A stretch of 64,000 nt of DNA from an uncultured Lachnospiraceae bacterium (GTDB lineage Bacteria; Bacillota; Clostridia; Lachnospirales; Lachnospiraceae): the NCBI GenBank assembly GCA_951800685.1, contig CATOJY010000004.1, forward strand, positions 1-64,000, read 5' to 3'. The notes below the pieces were generated by a model. That model was not told the origin of the DNA, made no database searches, and was given only the letters and a program-made list of their open reading frames with translations. A program made the position numbers and the translations under genes. Positions within the stretch are counted from its first letter, which is position 1; the number at the start of each line of letters is the position of its first letter. This document shows, in pieces, positions 32,305 through 41,102 of the stretch.

Positions 32305-33831
32305 ATGAACACTAACATATTAGAATGGCTTGAGGCGGCAGCAAGGCGAAGCCCTTCCCAGACAGCGTTTGCGGATCTGGACAAGCGGATCGATTATTTA
32401 ACCTTCTTGCAGCAGGCGAAAAGAGTTGGCTGTAACATTATTGCCAGATCCCGCCGGAACGGAGAAGTATGGCATAACAAGCCGATTGCGGTCCTGATTG
32501 ACAGGAATATTGAGAGTCTGATCCTTTTTATGGGGATTGTTTACAGTGGTAATTTCTATGTGCCGTTGGATGATACGATGCCCCGTAAGAGGATTGACTT
32601 GATCCTTACTACCTTAGACCCGGTATTGATCCTGAATTCTAAGAATGAGACAAACTTGTCTTTGCAGAAGGTTGACATTATATCTTATTCTATGATGACA
32701 GAGACAGGAGAGATACAGGATGATATCTTGCAGCAAGTCAGACACAAGTGTCTTGACACGGATCCGCTCTATACGATCTTTACTTCCGGCTCTACGGGCG
32801 TTCCGAAAGGGGTGGTGGTCAACCACCGTTCGGTAGTCGATCTGGTGAAACAGTTTGCAGCTGCCTTTGCCTTTCCGTCTGCTCCGGTTTTCGGGAATCA
32901 GGCGCCATTGGATTTTGACGTCTCCACGAAAGACATTTATTGCAGTCTCTATTTGGGTGGGACCGTGCAGGTAGTGCCAAAGCAGTATTTTGTATTGCCG
33001 GTCGGGCTGATTCCGTATCTGAATGAGCGGGGCGTCAACGTGATCATCTGGGCGGTTTCGGCGTTGCGGATTGTTTCGAATTTCAAGGTATTTGAGAAGT
33101 TTATGCCAAAGTTCCTTTCGCTTGTCATGTTTTCGGGTGAGGTCATGCCCGTCAAAGATCTGAAATATTGGCAGAAAGCGTTACCTGCAGCACAGTTTGT
33201 CAATCTTTATGGTCCAACGGAAATTACCTGTAACTGCGGATACTACATTGTCGACAGGGAATTTGAGGAGACAGAGGCGTTGCCGATTGGACGGGCATTT
33301 TGTAATACGGAGATGTTTTTAATCGATACACAGACAGGGCATTTGGTGACGCAGATGGGACAGAAAGGCGAGATTTGCGTAAGAGGTGCTTGTCTGGCTA
33401 TGGGTTATTACAATAATCCGGAGAAAACGAGAGAGGCTTTTGTCCAGAATCCCTTGCAGAATCTCTATCCTGAGTTAGTGTACAAGACGGGGGATCTGGG
33501 ATTTTATGGTGAACGGAGAGAACTGTACTTTGCAGGGCGCAAAGACTATCAGATCAAGCATATGGGACACCGGATTGAACTGGGTGAGATCGAGACGGCA
33601 GTCAATGCACTGGACTTTATCGATGTGGGATGCTGCATTTACCAGGAGGAGAAAGAGAAGATCATTCTGTGTTATCAGGCGAAGGAGGCCTGTGACAGAA
33701 GAATTGTGAAGGCGCTGGGCGATTTCTTGCCGAAGTTTATGTGGCCGAATCAGTATATTTTCTTCGAGAAAATACCAATGAACAAGAATGGCAAGATCGA
33801 TAGGGTATTGTTAAAGAAGGAATATTGTTAA
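32305..33831 (+). CDS. dltA: DltA-like amino-acid-adenylating ligase (carrier-protein loading)
   Basis: 508 residues from ATG 32305; an in-frame ATG at 32269 would add 12 residues but lies in the leader hairpin. The adenylation core is complete: TIFTSGSTGVPKGV (phosphate-binding loop), LYGPTEITC, YKTGDLGFY, the GRKDYQIKHMGHRIELGEIE block and a C-terminal Lys in NKNGKIDR. DltA activates D-alanine with ATP and loads it on carrier protein DltC. Length matches DltA. A carrier protein, MBOAT and SGNH gene follow, as in dlt operons, but a downstream PLP decarboxylase raises the possibility that another amino acid is loaded. Confidence 0.8.
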   Translation: MNTNILEWLEAAARRSPSQTAFADLDKRIDYLTFLQQAKRVGCNIIARSRRNGEVWHNKPIAVLIDRNIESLILFMGIVYSGNFYVPLDDTMPRKRIDLILTTLDPVLILNSKNETNLSLQKVDIISYSMMTETGEIQDDILQQVRHKCLDTDPLYTIFTSGSTGVPKGVVVNHRSVVDLVKQFAAAFAFPSAPVFGNQAPLDFDVSTKDIYCSLYLGGTVQVVPKQYFVLPVGLIPYLNERGVNVIIWAVSALRIVSNFKVFEKFMPKFLSLVMFSGEVMPVKDLKYWQKALPAAQFVNLYGPTEITCNCGYYIVDREFEETEALPIGRAFCNTEMFLIDTQTGHLVTQMGQKGEICVRGACLAMGYYNNPEKTREAFVQNPLQNLYPELVYKTGDLGFYGERRELYFAGRKDYQIKHMGHRIELGEIETAVNALDFIDVGCCIYQEEKEKIILCYQAKEACDRRIVKALGDFLPKFMWPNQYIFFEKIPMNKNGKIDRVLLKKEYC

Positions 33832-33972
33832 TAATAGTATAATAGTGAAAACAAGGGCTGGATTGATGGCAGGACCGGTCGGGGCATGGAATGACAGGGA
33901 AGGTTTGGCCGCTGTAGAACAGCCAAAATAACGCAGGTGATACGGCGGAGCAGAGAGGAGTATTTTATAAAT

Positions 33973-34200
33973 ATGGAAGAATTACAGAGAATTTTAGAAG
34001 AGATCAGACAGGATATTGATTTTACTTCACAGGACAGATTGATCGATGATGGCGTGCTGGACTCGATCGATATCATCGCGATCGTCACAGCGGTCAATGA
34101 TGCTTTTGATGTGGATATCAATGTGCAGTATCTGCTGCCTGAGAATTTTAATTCTATGGAGGCGATCTATCGGCTGATCTGCAAATTGCAGGATGAATAG
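33973..34200 (+). CDS. dltC: DltC-like acyl/peptidyl carrier protein
   Basis: 75 residues from ATG 33973 (an upstream in-frame ATG at 33937 is less likely). The phosphopantetheine attachment serine is in GVLDSIDIIAIV, preceded by the usual Asp, and the rest fits a four-helix carrier protein. Length and acidic character match DltC. It should accept the activated amino acid from the ligase and pass it to the membrane MBOAT protein. GAGGAG lies about 12 bases before the start, rather far. It sits 141 bases after the ligase gene and 70 before the MBOAT gene, giving order A-C-B-D rather than A-B-C-D. Confidence 0.85.
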   Translation: MEELQRILEEIRQDIDFTSQDRLIDDGVLDSIDIIAIVTAVNDAFDVDINVQYLLPENFNSMEAIYRLICKLQDE

Positions 34201-34270
34201 CGGGAGACACCATTAAGAAACTCTAGAGTGTCAAAGAGCATGGGCTAAAGCAGGAAAGAAGAGAGGGAGT

Positions 34271-35794
34271 ATGTCACTGATATCGATACAATTTTTTGCA
34301 TTTCTGGCGCTCTTACTACTGATTTATTATATGGTACCGGCGAAATGGCAGTGGATGGTGCCGCCGGTTTTCAGTATCGTATTCTATTTGTCGTACGGTG
34401 TGGGGCAGATCATCCTGATCTTATCTACGATCCTGCTCACTTATGGGTTAGGGCTTAGCTTAAACTATGTGGAGGAGAAGTTTAGCGCGCTGAGAAGTGC
34501 GTGCAAGGATCGGGAAGTGCGTAAGGCATATAAAGCAGAGTGCACAAAGTTGAAGAAAAGAATGATGTTGGCAGGGCTGCTGCTCAATTTTGGAATCTGG
34601 GTAGTTTTCAAGTTTACGTCTGTTTTTCCGTTTTCTCCGCTGGGTATTTCGATCTATACTTTTATCGCGGCTGGATACTGTATCGATGTATACAGAGCAA
34701 AATATCCGGCGGAGAGAAATCTGCTTAGATATTGCTCGTTTATTATGTTTTTTCCACATATTGTACAGGGACCGTTCAGTCGGTATGATGCTCTGGGGAA
34801 GACTTTGTTTGCCAGACATGCATTTGACTTTGATCATCTGGAACAGGGAATGCTCCGTCTGGTGTGGGGCTGCTTCAAGAAGCTGGTGATCGCGGATAGG
34901 ATGTTGGCTGTGATCAATGTGATTCTGCCAAAGGACTCTGGTTATGGTGGAATTTATGTGTTTCTCCTGTTTATACTGTTGCCGGTCCAGCTCTACGCGG
35001 ATTTCTCCGGCTATATGGATATTGTGGCAGGAGTGTGTCATATGATGGGCATAACGCTGCAGGAGAACTTTGCACAGCCTTTTTTTGCGAGATCGGTCGA
35101 TGAATTCTGGCGAAGATGGCACATTACGCTGGGGGCATGGTTTAAAGATTATCTTTTCTACCCAATTTCTATGGGTAAGAGTGTTCAGAAGTTTTCCAGC
35201 AGATGTAAGAAAATCTGTCCGCCTGCGGTGGTGCGTATGATTCCTAGCTATATTGCCCTCTTTTTCGTTTGGAGTGCAACCGGGTTATGGCATGGCAGTT
35301 CTCCTAACTTTCTGCTTTGGGGGTGGATTAACCTATTCTGCATTGTATCCAGTATGCAGTTAAAACCGGTTTATACGAAGATCAGGCAGAGGCTTCATCT
35401 TTCAGAGGAAAACAGATGTTGGCATTTGGTGCAGATGATCAGGACGTTTCTGATCTTTGGCTTTGCGGAGATGATTTCTGATCTTAGGTCTGTGCACGGT
35501 ATTATGATGAAGTGCAGGTCTTTATTTCTGGAGCATAACTGGCGTCTGCTCTATAGACCGATGAACCTTTTTCCAGGACTGGAAGAAAGAGATCTGCTGA
35601 TTCTGGCAGTTGGGATAGTAATGATGATAGTATTGGATATCTTAAAGGAAAAAGGTTACAACCCCTATGAGATAATAGCCCGCATTCCAATACTGCCAAG
35701 ATATATCTGTTATGTGTCCCTGCTCTATGCAGCCCTTTTGCTTGATTATGCGGGAGCCGGTGCGGCGGGAGGATTTATGTATGAACAATTTTAA
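34271..35794 (+). CDS. dltB: DltB-like MBOAT O-acyltransferase
   Basis: 507 residues, about 12 membrane segments. The MBOAT core is clear: FFPHIVQGPFSR, FWRRWHITLGAWFKDYLFYP and the catalytic histidine in GLWHGSSPNFLLWG. DltB moves the carrier-bound D-alanyl group across the membrane for transfer to teichoic acid; AlgI-type relatives move acetyl. The adjacent carrier-protein gene favours a DltB-like role. GAGGGAG before ATG 34271 supports the start. The next gene overlaps its end by 14 bases. Two further MBOAT proteins occur in the window (56864-58309 minus, 59999-61534). Confidence 0.85.
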   Translation: MSLISIQFFAFLALLLLIYYMVPAKWQWMVPPVFSIVFYLSYGVGQIILILSTILLTYGLGLSLNYVEEKFSALRSACKDREVRKAYKAECTKLKKRMMLAGLLLNFGIWVVFKFTSVFPFSPLGISIYTFIAAGYCIDVYRAKYPAERNLLRYCSFIMFFPHIVQGPFSRYDALGKTLFARHAFDFDHLEQGMLRLVWGCFKKLVIADRMLAVINVILPKDSGYGGIYVFLLFILLPVQLYADFSGYMDIVAGVCHMMGITLQENFAQPFFARSVDEFWRRWHITLGAWFKDYLFYPISMGKSVQKFSSRCKKICPPAVVRMIPSYIALFFVWSATGLWHGSSPNFLLWGWINLFCIVSSMQLKPVYTKIRQRLHLSEENRCWHLVQMIRTFLIFGFAEMISDLRSVHGIMMKCRSLFLEHNWRLLYRPMNLFPGLEERDLLILAVGIVMMIVLDILKEKGYNPYEIIARIPILPRYICYVSLLYAALLLDYAGAGAAGGFMYEQF

Positions 35795-37097
35795 GAAGGT
35801 CCTGCTTCTAGCTGTACTTTTGATCCTCTTTGAACAGGTGCTTGGATATGTCTTGGAACCAGTAACGTTTCAGCATTATCTGGAGTTGGAGCTGCGGCAA
35901 AAGAACGTGGAGGACAAGCAGCCTGATATGGTGTTTATCGGGAATTCCAGGGTAAGCACGACCTTTATTCCCTCGGTGTTTTCCGATCGGATCGAGGGAG
36001 TCTCCTGTGCTTTTAATGCAGGAACAGGCTCACAGGGAATCGAGGGGACGTACTATTATCTGAAAGACATTCTGGATCAGTATGACCTCAAGTATGTAGT
36101 GCTGGGAGTGGATTATCAGACCTTTTTGTGGGAGGAAAGGGTGCCGGAGAGGGACCTTTTGGTATTAAAAAGGATTAAATCACCTCTAATCCGTGCAGCC
36201 TTTATCAGAGATATTTTTGAACCGTCTGAGTATGCCTATTTTCTGAAAAGTTATCAGTACAGGAGTAAAATTGGCAGTGCAGGCAGTAATTTGAAGAAGA
36301 AGTTATCGTTAGAATACCGTCAGGGAATCGATACAGGTGATAGGACAGTATATGAAGATCTGGGATTTACCAGGGAGACGAAGGTGTTCGGTAATAAAGC
36401 GGGGATCTATCTATCCCAGCCATGGACGGAGGAAGCGGTGGATCAGGATAAGCTGGCTTACCTGGATAGGATTGTCGGGCTTTGCCGGGAGAAGGGGGCG
36501 GCGCTTTATGCTGTTTCTACGCCGCTTACGATCAGTACGGTATACGCCACGCCTGGATACGGGGAATGCACGCGGTTTTTCAAAAGCTATCTGGAGGAAC
36601 GGGGTGTGGCTTATGATAATCTGAATCTGATGAGGGACAGGGAAAACCTGCTGCCGGACGCCAAAATGAACAGCATGGAGCATGTAGGAGCTGATGGAGC
36701 GGATCTGGTCAGCGATTTTTACTGTGAAGTTTTATATAGGCGCATGAGACAGGAAAATGTAGACGCTTATTTCTATGATTCCGTGCCGCAGATGAAGGAG
36801 GCTATGTCGGATGTGGTATGCGTCGGACTGCATACGGAAAAAGTGGATGAATGTGGAAACCGTCAGATCATAGGAGAAACATTGGGGAAAGAAGGTACGA
36901 AACTGGTGTACCAGTTTGAGTTGGTGACAGAGGAAGAGGTCCGGATTTTACAGGAATATAGTGAAAGGGACAGATGTCCGCTGCCTGTGGAAGCGATGGT
37001 ATTTCCGATGACACTGCGGATCCGCTGCCGCCAGGCGTCAGGTGGCGTTTTGGAGAGAGTAGCGGAAGTGGATGTTGATGAGACAAGCTGGGAATAG
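35781..37097 (+). CDS. DltD/AlgJ-like SGNH-fold surface acyl-transfer protein
   Basis: 438 residues from ATG 35781, chosen because GGGAGGA at 35767-35773 fits and the N-terminus then begins with a short basic stretch plus a membrane helix (VLLLAVLLILFEQVLGY). The external domain has the SGNH nucleophile motif IGNSRVST, and a C-terminal segment around MEHVGADGADLVSDF may hold the Asp/His pair. SGNH partners of MBOAT proteins complete acyl transfer at the cell surface (DltD for D-alanine, AlgJ/AlgX for acetyl). The last ~80 residues look like a small extra beta domain. The 14-base overlap with the MBOAT gene indicates coupling. Confidence 0.75.
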   Translation: MNNFKKVLLLAVLLILFEQVLGYVLEPVTFQHYLELELRQKNVEDKQPDMVFIGNSRVSTTFIPSVFSDRIEGVSCAFNAGTGSQGIEGTYYYLKDILDQYDLKYVVLGVDYQTFLWEERVPERDLLVLKRIKSPLIRAAFIRDIFEPSEYAYFLKSYQYRSKIGSAGSNLKKKLSLEYRQGIDTGDRTVYEDLGFTRETKVFGNKAGIYLSQPWTEEAVDQDKLAYLDRIVGLCREKGAALYAVSTPLTISTVYATPGYGECTRFFKSYLEERGVAYDNLNLMRDRENLLPDAKMNSMEHVGADGADLVSDFYCEVLYRRMRQENVDAYFYDSVPQMKEAMSDVVCVGLHTEKVDECGNRQIIGETLGKEGTKLVYQFELVTEEEVRILQEYSERDRCPLPVEAMVFPMTLRIRCRQASGGVLERVAEVDVDETSWE

Positions 37098-37126
37098 TAT
37101 GGGAAAACGGCATTATGGAGGGCAGT

Positions 37127-38356
37127 ATGACACAGGAAGAAATCAGGCGGCTTACAGGGACAGATTCATTGCAGACGCCTTGTTATATTTTTGATGAAGA
37201 GGAGCTGGCAGGAAGAGCACAACAGACCAAAGAGGCATTAGCGTCTTGCGGCGCAGAGTTGTGCTTTGCGGTCAAGGCGAATCCCTTCCTGATTCCTTTG
37301 TTGGATCCGGTCATCGGGAAATATGAGGTTTGTTCACCAGGCGAATTGGAGATTTGCCGGAAGTACGGGGTTGTGGGTGAGAAGATCATCTTCTCTGGGG
37401 TGGTAAAGTCCTATGAGGATATGAAGACGGCGCTGGATTATCCGGTAGATGTGATCACCATTGAGTCAGCCCGGCACTGGCAGCTTCTGAAAACATGCGT
37501 AGTTACGACTGGAAAGAAGGCAAAAGTACTGTTGCGGCTGACTAGCGGAGCCCAGTTTGGTATGGAAGAGCAGACTGTGCATACCGTTATGGAAGAGATA
37601 CAGCTGATGCCGGACATCACTTTTGCAGGGATTCATTTTTTCGCAGGTACACAGAGGAAAGGCAGCAAGTATGAAAAGGAGTTGACAATGCTTGCACAGT
37701 TTATGACTTCCCTGCAGGAAAAGTATGGTTTGGAGGATATGAGACTAGAGTATGGACCGGGACTTGGAGTAGCGTACTTTGAAGGGGAAACTGTGGAAGA
37801 GGGGGTAGAGGAGGCGCGCCGCCTGGCTGGATTTATGGGCAGACAGTCATTTCCCTATCCAGTCACAATAGAACTGGGCAGGTATATCGCGGCTTCCTGC
37901 GGGCACTATGTGACCAGGATCATGGATGTGAAGCAGGCGGGAGAACGGAACTATTGTCTGATTGACGGCGGTATTCACCATGTCAACTACTATGGACAGA
38001 ATATGGCGATGCGCACACCGGTCATTCACCATATCCCAGCGGGAGACCGTGGACGGGAAGGTGTTCTTGAGAGCGGGGAATATATGGTTTGTGGAGCGTT
38101 ATGTACTTTTGCAGATCTTGTGGCGCGGGGACTTATCCTGAGAGATCCCAGAATAGATGATTTGCTGGTGTTTGACCGGATTGGGGCCTATTCGGTTACG
38201 GAGGGAAGCTATCTCTTTCTAAGCCGGGATCTGCCGACGATCTATACTTACAGGAAAGATACAGGAGTAAGAAGGATGCGGGAGGGGATTGCGGCGTGGA
38301 AGATGAATGTAGCCGGGAGTGTGGAGGAAGGGAATGCTTTCTGTACTAAGAAGTGA
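37127..38356 (+). CDS. Type III PLP-dependent decarboxylase (LysA/BtrK-like)
   Basis: 409 residues from ATG 37127, where GGAGG sits five to six bases upstream; ATG 37115 is alternative. Motifs of fold-type III decarboxylases: PLP lysine Lys50 in FAVKANPF, the stacking His in GIHFFAGTQ, GPGLG, ELGRYIAASCG, catalytic Cys in CGALCTFADL and DRIGAYSV for the second active site. Family members decarboxylate diaminopimelate, ornithine or carrier-bound glutamate (BtrK in butirosin synthesis). Proximity to an amino acid ligase and carrier protein suggests it acts on a tethered or free amino acid destined for a surface polymer. Substrate not determinable. Confidence 0.8.
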   Translation: MTQEEIRRLTGTDSLQTPCYIFDEEELAGRAQQTKEALASCGAELCFAVKANPFLIPLLDPVIGKYEVCSPGELEICRKYGVVGEKIIFSGVVKSYEDMKTALDYPVDVITIESARHWQLLKTCVVTTGKKAKVLLRLTSGAQFGMEEQTVHTVMEEIQLMPDITFAGIHFFAGTQRKGSKYEKELTMLAQFMTSLQEKYGLEDMRLEYGPGLGVAYFEGETVEEGVEEARRLAGFMGRQSFPYPVTIELGRYIAASCGHYVTRIMDVKQAGERNYCLIDGGIHHVNYYGQNMAMRTPVIHHIPAGDRGREGVLESGEYMVCGALCTFADLVARGLILRDPRIDDLLVFDRIGAYSVTEGSYLFLSRDLPTIYTYRKDTGVRRMREGIAAWKMNVAGSVEEGNAFCTKK

Positions 38357-39026
38357 GTTGAAATACTGGATCAGCTACGGCGATAGTTTGCGTCTGCAGG
38401 AAGAGCTGCACAAGCTTCTGCTGCCTGACCGGTATTCTGAGAACGGGTTTTACCGGGTCAGAAGTCTATACTTTGATTCGATTGGTCAGAAGGATTATGT
38501 GGAGAAACTGGATGGTGTAGAGCGGCGGAAGAAGATACGTATGCGCATCTATGATGAGAGCGCGGCTACGGTTAAGCTGGAGTGTAAGCAGAAAACGGGA
38601 GCACTGCAGCAAAAAGAAAGCCTGTTGATTGACAGGGAGGATGCCATCCGCATTATAGAAGGAGATTATGGCAGGCTGCTTGATCGACCGGAAGAACTGG
38701 CATGGAGACTGTACTGTGATATGACACTGGGATGTTACCGTCCTGTGGTCATCATAGAGTATGACAGATGCGCCTATCTGTATGGAGAATACAATACGCG
38801 TATCACAATTGACCGGCATGTGCGCAGTTCAGAACTGGAGCTGGATTTGTTTGACAATAGCCTGCCCTGGATCAATACGATTGAAGATGCAGTAATTCTG
38901 GAAGTAAAGTTTAATGAGACGCTGATCGAACCGATCAGGAAACTACTGGCCAAATATCATTTGACCAATGTAGCGGTGAGTAAGTATGGCAGCGGCCGGC
39001 CGGTCCTGGAAAGATATCTTGTATGA
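38334..39026 (+). CDS. VTC-domain protein, second paralogue
   Basis: 230 residues from ATG 38334 with GGAGG six bases upstream; a GTG at 38319 is less likely. It overlaps the decarboxylase gene by 23 bases. The VTC tunnel signatures recur: LRSELKYWIS, KKIRMRIYDESAATVKLECKQKT, VIIEYDRCAYLY, TRITIDRHVRSS and VILEVKFNE. Paralogous to the protein at 12937-13629. Reaction unproven; polyphosphate synthesis or another nucleoside-triphosphate reaction is possible. Its DUF4956 and CotH partners lie 8 kb downstream (46891-51305), as though a trio was split by glycosyltransferase genes. Confidence 0.85.
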   Translation: MLSVLRSELKYWISYGDSLRLQEELHKLLLPDRYSENGFYRVRSLYFDSIGQKDYVEKLDGVERRKKIRMRIYDESAATVKLECKQKTGALQQKESLLIDREDAIRIIEGDYGRLLDRPEELAWRLYCDMTLGCYRPVVIIEYDRCAYLYGEYNTRITIDRHVRSSELELDLFDNSLPWINTIEDAVILEVKFNETLIEPIRKLLAKYHLTNVAVSKYGSGRPVLERYLV

Positions 39027-39090
39027 AGAGACAAAACATTGGTACTGCCAAGGCAGATCGAAACAGTATCACTCCCGGCCGCGGCAAGAG

Positions 39091-40110
39091 TTAATGCTGC
39101 AGGAAAAAACGGAATGCGCCAAAGAGCCTGTACCGGATGCAGAGGGCATAAAGCTTATTGTGGATACCAGTGATCTCTTTGACGGGAACGTGGGCAAAGG
39201 CCTTTTGGAGTAAGGGGAAATCACATTCCTCACAGAAGATCTGTTTCTGAACTGCCGGGGAGGCAGTCATATTTCTGAAAACAGGCGGATAAGTCAGAAG
39301 ACACTGGTATACGAAGTAATAGTCCAGCTGCCGCTCCATGCAGGGATAGGCGGTGGTGTCGATCACGTCGTGAAGTGTCTGGAACAGCTTATGGTTGTCC
39401 TGCAGGCGTCTGGAAGGCATAGCCTGGTGGCTTACAGAGCTGGCATTGCTTCGGTAATAATAGAAAGCTTCCTTAAGGATAAAGATGGAATCAGCCTCCA
39501 GCAGACAACTGTAGGAAGCCATCGCGTCCTCTCCGACGACTACATCATTGGGAACATGCAACAGATGGCGGCAAAGCAGCTTACGGCGGAATATTTTATT
39601 GCACAGACTGGGGGCCAGACCGTACTTATAGAATACACCGGAGTATAACATGAAGGGATAGACTTCTCTTTCCAGTCGGGCTTTATCATAGAAGCCTGTG
39701 GAAAAGGGAGTTGTGCAGACTTCCTTCCGGTCGGGCATGGCAGCGATATAATCGCAGACTACAACGTCCGCCTGGGTATCATGGATAGCCTGGCACATCC
39801 TGCAATACATATCGGAGGAGACCCAGTCGTCGCTGTCTACGAAAGTCACGTACTGTCCACGACTCGCCTCAAATCCGTATTTTCTGGCGGATGGAAGCCC
39901 GCCGTTAGGTTTATGGACACATTGGAAGACGGAATGCAGAGCGGCATACTGATCGCAGATTGTGCCGCTGTTGTCTGTAGAACCGTCGTCTACCAGTATG
40001 ATCTCATAATCGGAAAGATTCTGCGCAAGAAGGCTGTCAAGGCATTGGCATAGATAGTTTTCTACGTTATAGACGGGAACGATAATGCTTAACAAAGGGG
40101 AAGTGGACAT
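39091..40110 (-). CDS. Family 2 glycosyltransferase
   Basis: 339 residues with the GT-A nucleotide-sugar core: IIVPVYNVENYLCQCLDSL, VDDGSTDNSG and the metal-binding FVDSDDW. Soluble, acting at the inner membrane face. On the minus strand AAGGAG precedes ATG and the promoter at 40154-40182 reads into it. It is convergent with the VTC gene (64 bases apart) and divergent from the GT2 gene at 40293. Length and sequence type fit EpsJ/CpsI-like transferases adding a galactose or N-acetylhexosamine, without proof. Confidence 0.85.
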   Translation of the reverse strand: MSTSPLLSIIVPVYNVENYLCQCLDSLLAQNLSDYEIILVDDGSTDNSGTICDQYAALHSVFQCVHKPNGGLPSARKYGFEASRGQYVTFVDSDDWVSSDMYCRMCQAIHDTQADVVVCDYIAAMPDRKEVCTTPFSTGFYDKARLEREVYPFMLYSGVFYKYGLAPSLCNKIFRRKLLCRHLLHVPNDVVVGEDAMASYSCLLEADSIFILKEAFYYYRSNASSVSHQAMPSRRLQDNHKLFQTLHDVIDTTAYPCMERQLDYYFVYQCLLTYPPVFRNMTASPAVQKQIFCEECDFPLLQKAFAHVPVKEITGIHNKLYALCIRYRLFGAFRFFLQH

Positions 40111-40153
40111 GGAAAACTCCTTTTGAAGATAGTAGGTTGCTTGTTCCTACCCA

Positions 40154-40182
40154 ATAGTAACGTATTTTGGCCAGAAGCGCAA
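40154..40182 (-). promoter_or_regulatory. Minus-strand promoter of the GT2 gene
   Basis: Read on the minus strand: TTGCGC (40182-40177), 17 bases, TACTAT (40159-40154). Transcription would start about 40 bases before the coding start at 40110. Confidence 0.6.
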
Positions 40183-40256
40183 TAGAAACACAAGAGGAGC
40201 AAAGAGCCTGGGGAGCCTCAGAAGGATAGTGGCACAACAGATGCGCCTGGGGCTGA

Positions 40257-40285
40257 TTGCATATCTTGCGGAAATAAGGTAAAAT
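40257..40285 (+). promoter_or_regulatory. Plus-strand promoter immediately before the GT2 gene at 40293
   Basis: TTGCAT (40257-40262), 17 bases, TAAAAT (40280-40285). The -10 ends only seven bases before ATG 40293, so a transcript would have almost no leader. Confidence 0.55.
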
Positions 40286-40292
40286 CTAAATT

Positions 40293-41048
40293 ATGTGGAA
40301 AGTATCGTTGTTGGTTACAACTTATAATGTGAGAGAGAATTTGAAGATAACCTTGACAAGTATTGAACAGCAGGATTATCCGTCTGTGGAAGTTATCATT
40401 GTGGACGGACAGTCAAACGACGGCACGCTGGATGTGATTCGGGAATTTGCAGGCAGACAGGAGAAGCGGGAGGATGCCTGTACGGTGCGTTGGATCTCAG
40501 AGCCGGATGGCGGGCTGTATGATGCTATGAACAAGGCATGGAGCATGTGTACCGGGGAGATTGTTGCAGTCTGTAATGACAGGCTCTGCAAGCCGGATGC
40601 CGTCACGAAGCTTGTAAAAGCGGTGGAGCGGGGCGGCAGGGAATGCATCGGCGCGCATGCAGACCTGGTCTATGTGGAGGGGGAACACGTCGTCAGAGCA
40701 TGGCATATGGGAGAAGGAAGATTGTCGGAAGGTTGGCTTCCGGGACATCCGACTATGTTTTTGAAGCGGGAGATTTACGAAAAGTATGGCGTCTATGACA
40801 CGTCTTACCAGTGTGCTGCAGATTATGAATTTATGGTGCGTTTCCTGAAGGAGGAGAAGAACCGGCTTGCCTATGTGCCGGAGGTGCTGGTCGAGATGTT
40901 TTATGGCGGGATCAGCAATGCCGGCCTGCGCAACTATCTTGTTTCTTTCTGGGAAGGGTGCCTGGCGCTCAGAAGAAACGGTGTACGGCATCCGCTTCTG
41001 ATTTCTATTAAGAGAACAGTCCGGGTGCTCAGGCAGTTTAAGGCATAA
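40293..41048 (+). CDS. Family 2 glycosyltransferase (WcaA-like)
   Basis: 251 residues. GT-A core with LLVTTYNVRENLKITL, VDGQSNDGT and the conserved block ISEPDGGLYDAMNKA found in colanic-acid WcaA/WcaE-like transferases; later CAADYEFMVRFL. Cytoplasmic or peripheral. The N-terminus begins with the first beta strand, so the start cannot lie further downstream; AAGG lies about 13 bases upstream, a weak site. It opens a series of glycosyltransferase genes reading rightward to about 51305. Confidence 0.85.
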   Translation: MWKVSLLVTTYNVRENLKITLTSIEQQDYPSVEVIIVDGQSNDGTLDVIREFAGRQEKREDACTVRWISEPDGGLYDAMNKAWSMCTGEIVAVCNDRLCKPDAVTKLVKAVERGGRECIGAHADLVYVEGEHVVRAWHMGEGRLSEGWLPGHPTMFLKREIYEKYGVYDTSYQCAADYEFMVRFLKEEKNRLAYVPEVLVEMFYGGISNAGLRNYLVSFWEGCLALRRNGVRHPLLISIKRTVRVLRQFKA

Positions 41049-41102
41049 GAAAGAGAGAGACTGCTGGCAGTCTGCAGATCGAGAGAAAGGCATGAACAGA
41101 AA

